From: CAZJQD01 sp964548165 [NCBI: uncultured bacterium]
Lineage (GTDB): Bacteria; UBA8481
Direction of reading: 5' to 3'
Assembly: GCA_964548165.1 (NCBI GenBank)
Contig: CAZJQD010000012.1
Span: 5,722-69,721 of the forward strand
DNA: 64,000 nucleotides
The notes beneath the pieces were generated by a model, which was not told where the DNA came from, ran no database searches, and saw only the letters and a list, made by a program, of their open reading frames with translations. The first letter of the stretch is position 1. Each line of letters opens with the position of its first letter. The position numbers and the translations under genes are program-made. This document shows, in pieces, positions 35,035 to 41,257 of this stretch.

Positions 35035-35277
35035 ATGCTGATCGCGGCGCTCGTGGGCCTGGGCCTGACCGCGGTGATCCTGGGTTACGTCCTCTATGCC
35101 GCGGAAGCCACCGCGAAGAAGCGCGTCTCGGAGGCGCCGCTAATGCGCGCCTGTCCCGCCTGCGGATCCGAGCTCAAGATCGGTGAGAACATCCTCGCGG
35201 AGCGCACCGGCGTGGTGAAGGGCGGACGGGAGCGCATTCTCATCAAGGGATGCCCCCACTGCCTTAAACGAAACTAG
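35035..35277 (+). CDS. Small membrane protein with zinc ribbon
   Basis: 80 residues from the ATG at 35035 (a TTG at 35026 is an alternative start). An N-terminal membrane helix (LIAALVGLGLTAVILGYVLY) is followed by a soluble tail with CPACGSEL and CPHCLKRN, a four-cysteine zinc-ribbon pattern. It follows the coiled-coil gene by 61 nt and probably shares its transcript. The topology places the ribbon in the cytosol. No specific function is known for this short architecture. Confidence 0.7.
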   Translation: MLIAALVGLGLTAVILGYVLYAAEATAKKRVSEAPLMRACPACGSELKIGENILAERTGVVKGGRERILIKGCPHCLKRN

Positions 35278-35297
35278 CCTGGAATATTCAGGGAGAT

Positions 35298-35461
35298 AAC
35301 CACGAGAGGCTCAGAGAAAGGCATGCTGGAGGCGGAGGAAATGCAACGTTCCTTCCGTGATGCTTTCCTCGGCTTGTCCAGGTATGAGGCACCCTCGATG
35401 ATCAAGGGGTTCCATTCCAAACTGGACTGTCTCCATGTCTCTGTGGTTCATTCCTGTGAAT
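35298..35461. repeat. Degenerate member of the CCACGGAGA repeat family
   Basis: The left end (35298-35317) reads ACCACGAGAGGCTCAGAGA. The right end (35429-35461) reads GTCTCCATGTCTCTGTGGTT, an approximate inverse. The interior (about 110 bp) has no gene. It lies between convergent genes, as do the other members, and is more diverged than the copies at 6976 and 52940. The rest of the intergenic space (35278-35510) shows nothing else. Confidence 0.55.
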
Positions 35462-35510
35462 ACGCCGGGACAACCCGCCGCGGCGAGGAGCCCGAATATC
35501 GACGGCGCGC

Positions 35511-35771
35511 TCAGAAATCGTCGGCGGTGACGTTGCCCTCGGCATCGGTCGTATAGGAGATGGAGACGCCCAGGCCGGCGGCCAACTGGACGCGGCCCTG
35601 TCCTGCCTGCTGGACGATGTTGTCCGAGGCGAACTTCTCGGTGAAGATGGGCTTGAGCGCGAGAAAGAGCGCCACGACCCAGACCGAGATCAGGCCGACG
35701 ATGAGTCCATACTCGATCATGCCCTGCCCGGATTTGCGCCGCTTCATCAGCGTCAACCGCCATTTTCGCAT
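35511..35771 (-). CDS. Flp-like pilin
   Basis: 86 residues from the ATG at 35771, 10 nt after the preceding gene's stop. A longer frame would overlap that gene. A basic leader (MRKWRLTLMKRRKSGQG) is followed by the hydrophobic segment MIEYGLIVGLISVWVVALFL with Glu-Tyr near its start, the Flp/Fap pilin signature. The C-terminal part is a short beta-prone tail (VSISYTTDAEGNVTADDF). Flp pilins are processed at a Gly before the helix and form Tad-type pili; no Tad ATPase or secretin is in the window. It may alternatively serve as a pseudopilin of the type IV-like system at 17-22 kb. Confidence 0.7.
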   Translation of the reverse strand: MRKWRLTLMKRRKSGQGMIEYGLIVGLISVWVVALFLALKPIFTEKFASDNIVQQAGQGRVQLAAGLGVSISYTTDAEGNVTADDF

Positions 35772-35781
35772 CGAGATGCCC

Positions 35782-36348
35782 CTAGGCCTCGTTGGCCTTG
35801 CCTGACACGCGCGGGAGGATGCTGGATGCCCGCTTGCCGATCCCGGTCGATCCATACTGCTCGGTAATCCGCTCCAACCGGGCCTGCGCCCGGCGATACT
35901 GCCCGTTGCTCTCCTCGTTGACCGCCTGCACGTACTCCCACAGCACGGCGTCGCGGACCTCTTCCCGGAGGTCGGCTCTTCCGCGGATGAGCTCGAGGAA
36001 ATCCCTCGCTTCCGCCGCGTGCTCCTCGTTGTCCGGCGAACCCTTCAGGTACAGATCGAGATCGCGCTCGGCCTCGGCGAATTGCCCCAGCCCGAGGAAG
36101 GCCGTCCGCGCCGCAAAGAAACGGGCCTCGGAGGCGAACGTGGATCGGGGATAGCTCTCGACGACCTTGCGATAGAGCGCGTAGGACTCCTCGGGATTCA
36201 CCTTCCGGTAGGCGGCGTGAGCGAGCCGGATGTCGCGATCGGCGAGCCGCTCGTACGTGGCCGGGGGATTCAGGAGCACCCACGTGCCCATGGCCACGAT
36301 ATTCAGGAGAAACGCGGCCCAGGCCGCAATCTTGAGGATGCCGGTCAT
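35782..36348 (-). CDS. Membrane-anchored TPR/BamD-like repeat protein
   Basis: 188 residues with an N-terminal membrane helix (ILKIAAWAAFLLNIVAMGTW). Helical repeats follow, with TPR-type spacing of small and aromatic residues (ESYALYRKVVESYPRSTFAS, ARTAFLGLGQFAEAERDLDL). It resembles the tandem TPR proteins that scaffold envelope complexes, and no enzymatic motif is present. It is upstream of the Flp-like pilin on the same strand and downstream of another TPR-type anchored protein, so all are likely made together. Its partner is not known. Confidence 0.68.
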   Translation of the reverse strand: MTGILKIAAWAAFLLNIVAMGTWVLLNPPATYERLADRDIRLAHAAYRKVNPEESYALYRKVVESYPRSTFASEARFFAARTAFLGLGQFAEAERDLDLYLKGSPDNEEHAAEARDFLELIRGRADLREEVRDAVLWEYVQAVNEESNGQYRRAQARLERITEQYGSTGIGKRASSILPRVSGKANEA

Positions 36349-36427
36349 GCCAGGGACTCCGCAACCATTCTAGGTTCCGCCTGCTCGCGGGATCGCGGGT
36401 GCGGGTCAATTTTCACGCAATCTCTCG

Positions 36428-37072
36428 TCATCGAAGGCTTCCCAGGAGGCTACGGGCCTCGGCGGCGCCGGTATCGTTGGGGTAGGCGGCGAGGAAGTCG
36501 CGGAGATAGGTTCCGGCCCGCTGGTTGTTTCCCATCTCCTTGGCGATCTTGGCGGCGCGAAGCATCACGGTGGGGCGGAGGGTGGCCTCGGTGCGCTCGG
36601 TGATGATCTTGTTGAGGATGTCCAGGGCTTCCTGCTTCTTGCCGCTCCGGAAGGTGTTGCTCGCCTGGTACCACAGCTTGAGCGTCTCGCCGTCGCCGTC
36701 CCAGTGGGCGTCCATGAACTGGAGATCGCGGGCCGCTTCCTCCGCGAAGACGCTCTCCTTGAAGGCGGCCGCTTCCTGCAGGACACGACGGGCCTTCTCG
36801 ACGTCGTAGAGGCGGCGACGGTAGATGTCCGCGAGGCGCTGTCCGGCCTTGGGGGCGACCAGCGATACGGACATGTCGTAGAAGACCTTCTCGTAGAGCC
36901 GGGCCGCCTCCTCGAACTTGCCCTCCTGTTCCAGTCCGGCGGCCGCGTTGTAGATGTTCTCGGCCCCCTCGCGGACGGCGAGATCGGGGCGTCCGACCAG
37001 GAGGTAGGTGGTGGTGGCCATGTTCATGAGCGCGGCGATGACGACGAGGCGCATGACGCGTTCCAGGGTCAT
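36428..37072 (-). CDS. Membrane-anchored TPR protein
   Basis: 214 residues from the ATG at 37072, which overlaps the previous stop by 4 nt. A short cytosolic start precedes a helix (RLVVIAALMNMATTTYLLVG), then repeated TPR-like pairs (GLEQEGKFEEAARLYEKVFY, KKQEALDILNKIITERTEAT, GNNQRAGTYLRDFLAAYPND). The last repeat resembles BamD/YbgF TPR units, PND being common there. Likely a periplasmic-facing scaffold acting with the neighbouring anchored proteins. No specific role can be read from sequence. Confidence 0.7.
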   Translation of the reverse strand: MTLERVMRLVVIAALMNMATTTYLLVGRPDLAVREGAENIYNAAAGLEQEGKFEEAARLYEKVFYDMSVSLVAPKAGQRLADIYRRRLYDVEKARRVLQEAAAFKESVFAEEAARDLQFMDAHWDGDGETLKLWYQASNTFRSGKKQEALDILNKIITERTEATLRPTVMLRAAKIAKEMGNNQRAGTYLRDFLAAYPNDTGAAEARSLLGSLR

Positions 37073-37692
37073 CGGCCGGAACCTTTCTCGCGCTCCCGGA
37101 TCCACCGCGGCACTTCACCGGATCGGAAATCGTGGATCTCGCCCCGATACTCGACGCCCCGCGTGAAGTCATGGATCTCGATCGTCTTATCTCCCACGCG
37201 CGTTTTCAGGATGCGCACGCGCTCCGTGGTGACCGCCGCCGGCGCCGTAGTGGTCGCCTCGGCCGGTGCCGGCGCCGCCACGGCCGGTGCTGGCGCCGTG
37301 AGTGGCGCGGGCGGTGTGGAGGTCGTGGCGCGGGTTTCCGGCGCGTCGGACACCTGGGCCGGCGCCGCCGCGGCGACGGTGGGAGGCGCCTGTGGCGCCG
37401 CAGGCGCGGGGGGAGCCGGCGACGTATCGGCCTGGGGCGCGGGCGTTGAGGCCTCGGGAGCCACGGCCCCCGTATCCCCGGCGGCATCGAGGCGATGCGG
37501 CTCGGTGCGAGGTCGGGCCTGGAGCGTGATCTCCAGCGGCTTCGCGGAGGGCTCCGCATACATCGCCATGGCGCCGAAGGAGTAGACGAGAGCCCCGACC
37601 CCGAGAACGACCAAGAGGATCAGCTCCCGCCGATGATCAGTCTTGGTCATACCGGTAATCGTCGGTATGGGAATCTGTTCAGCCATCCGCAT
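37069..37692 (-). CDS. Anchored protein with long Ala/Pro linker, unknown
   Basis: 207 residues. A helix near the N-terminus (LILLVVLGVGALVYSFGAMA) is followed by about 100 residues of Ala/Pro/Thr-rich low complexity, as in TonB-like or pilus-anchor linkers. A compact C-terminal end has RVRILKTRVGDKTIEIHDFT and RGEVEYRGEIHDF-like strands. The composition suggests a periplasmic spacer reaching from the inner membrane to the wall or outer membrane. It is the first gene of a set with two TPR proteins and a Flp-like pilin. The start is uncertain: ATGs occur at 37692, 37686 and 37650. Confidence 0.55.
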   Translation of the reverse strand: MRMAEQIPIPTITGMTKTDHRRELILLVVLGVGALVYSFGAMAMYAEPSAKPLEITLQARPRTEPHRLDAAGDTGAVAPEASTPAPQADTSPAPPAPAAPQAPPTVAAAAPAQVSDAPETRATTSTPPAPLTAPAPAVAAPAPAEATTTAPAAVTTERVRILKTRVGDKTIEIHDFTRGVEYRGEIHDFRSGEVPRWIREREKGSGR

Positions 37693-37841
37693 GCGATTCT
37701 AAGGAGCCAGAAGCCATGGTGTAAATCGTTTTACGAGTGCGATTTGGCACATTGGCAGGGGGGAGCTCGATGGAGGCGCGGCATGGGGTCTTCGTTGCCA
37801 GCACCGGTGATCCGGCGGCGCATCGTGGGTAGAATGGCGAG

Positions 37842-39695
37842 ATGAGCGGACCGCTGGAGCTGGAGAAGACGATCGACCTTCCGATCGCCCGCGATCGACT
37901 CTGGAACCTGCTCTCGGATACCGATCGCCTGAATCGCTCCCTGGGACTCGCCCCCGTCCACTACGACGCGCGACGGGCCGACGACGGCAGTCTCATCCGT
38001 ACCGCCGCCATGCCGATGGGCTTCTGGAAACTGCGCTGGAGGGAGATGCCCTTCGAGTGGGTGAAGCCGAGCCGATTCCGCGTCCAGCGCCTCTTCGCCG
38101 ACGGCCCGCTCCGGGAGATGGTGCTGGGGTGCGAGTTCGAGGAGTCGGCCTCGGGAACGCGGCTGACGATGCGCGGCTCGTTCCTGCCCCGCCACGCGAT
38201 CGGGCGATGGCTGGCCGGCATGGCGGGGGCCAAGGCGATCAAGGACATGGAACGCGTGGCGCGGGCGCTGGCCGCCACGCGCGGGGACGAGACGACGGCA
38301 TTTCCGCATCGGGCCGAGCAGGGTCCGGTGCGCGCTGATCGGTTGAGCGATCGGCGCGCGCGGTTGTCTCCCCAGGTGCCCGATGATCTGGCGCGCCTCC
38401 TGGCGACGCACCTGGAGGAAGGTGCGGACGAGGATGTGATCCGGATGCGACCGTTCGCGCTGGCTGACCGGTGGCGGCGGCCGCGACTGGAGGTGCTGAA
38501 GGCGTTTCTCGCCGCCACGAGGGAGGGTCTCGTCGAGCTCTTCTGGGTCCCGATCTGCCCGCATTGCCGGGGCGGGAGGACCGCGTTCTCCGGCCTGTCC
38601 GACGTCCAGGAGAAGGCGTTCTGCGCCTCCTGCCAGGTGGATTTCAAGGTCGATTTCGACGAGCGGCTGGAGGTGCGGTTCACCGTGCACGAGGAGATCA
38701 GGGCCGTGACGGACGCGGTCTTCTGCATCGGCGGTCCCGGCAACACGCGCCATGTCCTGGCCCAGCAGAGGATGGGGCCGGGCGAGAGGCTCAAGCTTGC
38801 GATCCCGCTGGGTGAGGGGACGTACTCGGTCACCACGGTACCCTCCTCCGTCACGCTCACCCTCCATCCGGTCCCCGCCGACTCCCCGGCCCGCCGTGAC
38901 GCGGGTGTTCCCGTCATCGACCTGGCCGTGGGGCGAGAGCCCGAGTCCCGGAAGGAGGTCGGATTCCTCCCTGGAGAGGTGGAACTCTCCGTGGTCAATG
39001 ACGGGGATGAGGAGGTGGTGGTTGCCGTGAGCGAAGCAACATGGGACACGCGCGCGGCGACGGCGGCCCTGGTGACGAGCCTCGCGGAATTCCGCGACCA
39101 GTTCGCGGCTGATGTGCTCTCGCCGGGGTGCGAGCTGGCGGTCAGGAGCCTGGCGGTGCTCTTCAGCGATCTACGCGACTCCACCGCGCTCTATGATCGC
39201 GTCGGCGATGCGCCCGCCTACGCGGGCGTGCGCGAGCATTTTTCGTTCCTGTCGGACCATATCCGGCGCGGGCGGGGTAGCATCGTCAAGACGATGGGGG
39301 ACGCCGTCATGGCGGTCTTTGCGTCGAGCGAGGATGCGCTGGCCGTTTGCCTCGAGATCCAGCGGGACATCGGCCGCTTCAATGAGCGCGAAGCGGGCCG
39401 CCTGGGCGGGCACCAGATCGTCCTGAAGCTCGGCGTGCACCGTGGCCCGCTCATTGCCGTCAATTCCAACGACAGGCTCGACTACTTCGGCCGCACGGTT
39501 AACATTGCCGCGCGCGCGCAACAGCTCTCCGAGGGCGGCGACATCGTCGTGACCGACGAGCTCTTCGCGGGGGCCGCGGGCGGGGAGAAGGCGCGTGAGC
39601 GCGGGTACGAGGTCGAGGCGTTCACGACCGAGGTGAAAGGTATCGCGCGGCCGATCGCGCTGAGGCGACTCCGCCCGGCCGATCGCCCGAGATGA
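37842..39695 (+). CDS. Class III adenylate/guanylate cyclase with SRPBCC and DUF5939-like domains
   Basis: 617 residues. Residues about 1-145 form an SRPBCC-type ligand-binding domain (LEKTIDLPIARDRLWNLLSD). Residues about 190-400 resemble the DUF5939 regulatory region and contain a four-Cys ribbon (CPHCRGGRTAF, then FCASCQVDFKVDF). The catalytic domain begins near residue 438 with VLFSDLRDSTALYDRVGD. The metal Asp, SIVKTMGDAVMAVF and the transition-state pair in GRTVNIAARAQ are present, so the enzyme is predicted active. The residues give no firm ATP/GTP preference. Soluble, with no membrane helix. SRPBCC folds often bind hydrophobic ligands, suggesting a lipid or small-molecule input. Confidence 0.88.
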   Translation: MSGPLELEKTIDLPIARDRLWNLLSDTDRLNRSLGLAPVHYDARRADDGSLIRTAAMPMGFWKLRWREMPFEWVKPSRFRVQRLFADGPLREMVLGCEFEESASGTRLTMRGSFLPRHAIGRWLAGMAGAKAIKDMERVARALAATRGDETTAFPHRAEQGPVRADRLSDRRARLSPQVPDDLARLLATHLEEGADEDVIRMRPFALADRWRRPRLEVLKAFLAATREGLVELFWVPICPHCRGGRTAFSGLSDVQEKAFCASCQVDFKVDFDERLEVRFTVHEEIRAVTDAVFCIGGPGNTRHVLAQQRMGPGERLKLAIPLGEGTYSVTTVPSSVTLTLHPVPADSPARRDAGVPVIDLAVGREPESRKEVGFLPGEVELSVVNDGDEEVVVAVSEATWDTRAATAALVTSLAEFRDQFAADVLSPGCELAVRSLAVLFSDLRDSTALYDRVGDAPAYAGVREHFSFLSDHIRRGRGSIVKTMGDAVMAVFASSEDALAVCLEIQRDIGRFNEREAGRLGGHQIVLKLGVHRGPLIAVNSNDRLDYFGRTVNIAARAQQLSEGGDIVVTDELFAGAAGGEKARERGYEVEAFTTEVKGIARPIALRRLRPADRPR

Positions 39696-39768
39696 GGAGC
39701 GGTCGCGGCGGTCGCGGGGCCCATTCACGGGCAGAGCCGTAGGACCGGCTGGAAGGAGAGGTGCGAGG

Positions 39769-40347
39769 ATGGAGACGGCGCCACTAGTCCTGGAGACCTG
39801 GGTGCTCCCGATCACGGCCGGCATCGTGCTGGCGGCGGCCTCGGGCCTGCGCGCCTTCCTGCCGCTCTGCGCGGTGGCCTGGGCCGCGCACTTCGGTCTC
39901 TTCGAACTGCATCCTTCCTTCGCCTGGATCGGATCCGTGCCCGCCGTGCTGGTCTTCACGGCCGCGGTGGTCTTCGAGGTGGCGGGCGACAAGGTACCGG
40001 CCATCGATCATTTCCTGGACAGCATCGAGACCTTTCTCAAGCCGGTGGCCGGCATGCTGGTCGTCGCCGCGCCGCTCGTCGAGCTCGATCCCCTCTACTC
40101 CGTCGTGCTCGGCATCGTCACGGGAGGCGTGCTGGCCGGGGGGATACACCTGTTGAAGGCGAAGGGAAGGATCGTCGGCAACCTGGTGACCATGGGTCTT
40201 GCCGCGCCGGTGTTGTCACTCATCGAGGATGTCGTGACCGTGATCCTCGTGGTCCTGGCCGTGCTCATTCCGCTCGTCGCGCTGGTGCTCGGTCTCGCGC
40301 TGGTCGCCGGCCTCATGGCCTTTCGTTGGCGCCCGCGAAGCGCCTGA
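39769..40347 (+). CDS. DUF4126 membrane protein
   Basis: 192 residues with about five membrane segments and the DUF4126 pattern: an N-terminal helix with GLRAFLPLCAVAWA, then WIGSVPAVLVFTAAVVFEVA and GDKVPAIDHFLDSIETFLKP, and a C-terminal pair of helices. Function unknown in the family. A GGAAGGAGAGG ribosome binding site precedes the ATG. It lies 73 nt after the cyclase stop, so it may be transcribed with it. Whether it acts in cyclic-nucleotide signalling is untested. Confidence 0.85.
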   Translation: METAPLVLETWVLPITAGIVLAAASGLRAFLPLCAVAWAAHFGLFELHPSFAWIGSVPAVLVFTAAVVFEVAGDKVPAIDHFLDSIETFLKPVAGMLVVAAPLVELDPLYSVVLGIVTGGVLAGGIHLLKAKGRIVGNLVTMGLAAPVLSLIEDVVTVILVVLAVLIPLVALVLGLALVAGLMAFRWRPRSA

Positions 40348-40377
40348 GGTTCATCGCGGCGGACAGGAGTTCGCGGG

Positions 40378-40398
40378 CCGGGGCCTTGCCGGCCCCGG
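40378..40398 (+). terminator. GC-rich hairpin between DUF4126 and ADP-ribosylglycohydrolase genes
   Basis: An 8-bp perfect stem CCGGGGCC/GGCCCCGG with loop TTGCC lies 31 nt after the DUF4126 stop. No T-run follows, so it is at best a factor-dependent terminator or pause, and it may equally be chance in GC-rich sequence. Confidence 0.3.
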
Positions 40399-40411
40399 TA
40401 CCGGGGCGTCG

Positions 40412-41248
40412 ATGGGGTCTATCCGGGTGATTGGCGCCATTGCCGGCGACATGGCCGGTTCCACCCGAGAGACCGTGCGTCTCAAGGTCAAGGACTTCCC
40501 GCTCTTCACCGCCTTCTCCCTCTATACCGACGACACCGTGTTGACCATCGCCGTCGCCGACGCGATCCTGGGGGGACAATCCTACGGGGATCGGATCAAG
40601 TCCTGGGCGCGGCGGCATCCCTTTCGCGGCTACGGTCCGCTCTTTACCGCATGGATGCTATCGCCCTTCTCCTCCTCCTATCACAGCTTCGGCAACGGTT
40701 CCGCGATGCGCGTGAGCCCCGTGGGCTTCGCGTTTCAGACGGAGGCCGAGGTGCTGGAGCAGGCCCGGCGGAGCGCGGCGTGCACGCATGACCACCCGGA
40801 GGGCATCAAGGGCGCCCAGGCGGTTGCCCTGGCGATATGGCTCGCGCGCCAGGGCGTGGACAAGCAGGGGATCCGGGACCGCATGAGCGCGCAATTCCAC
40901 TACGACATGTCGCGCCGCCTCGAGGATATACGGCCCGACTACAGGTTCGACGCGACCTGCCAGGGCTCGGTGCCGGAGGCCATCCTCGCTTTTCTCGAGT
41001 CCACGGACTTCGAGGACGCCATCCGCAACGCGATCTCCCTGGGCGGCGACAGCGACACGCAGGCCGCCATCGCGGGTTCGATCGCGGAGGCCTATTACGG
41101 ATTTCCGCCGGAGGGCATCGTCGAGCAGGTTCACCGGCGCCTTTCGCGGCCGATGATCGACACGCTGACATCGTTCTACGCGAGGTTCCTGGGCAGGGAC
41201 CCCTTCGCCCGGGTTCGGCTCGGCGATGCGGCCGGTCGCGTGCCGTGA
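40412..41248 (+). CDS. ADP-ribosylglycohydrolase family protein
   Basis: 278 residues, the usual size of DraG/ARH-type enzymes, which remove ADP-ribose from proteins or hydrolyse related O-glycosidic bonds. Binuclear metal motifs are visible: AIAGDMAGSTRE near the start, LYTDDTVLTIAVADAIL (the paired Asp), and the C-terminal GGDSDTQAAIAGSIAEAYYG. HHP-type and HDHPEGIKGA segments also fit the family. The start MGSIRVIGAIAGD is well placed. It is convergent with the class I cyclase gene and ends 9 nt from it. No ADP-ribosyltransferase partner is visible. Confidence 0.9.
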   Translation: MGSIRVIGAIAGDMAGSTRETVRLKVKDFPLFTAFSLYTDDTVLTIAVADAILGGQSYGDRIKSWARRHPFRGYGPLFTAWMLSPFSSSYHSFGNGSAMRVSPVGFAFQTEAEVLEQARRSAACTHDHPEGIKGAQAVALAIWLARQGVDKQGIRDRMSAQFHYDMSRRLEDIRPDYRFDATCQGSVPEAILAFLESTDFEDAIRNAISLGGDSDTQAAIAGSIAEAYYGFPPEGIVEQVHRRLSRPMIDTLTSFYARFLGRDPFARVRLGDAAGRVP

Positions 41249-41257
41249 TCGTTCGCG

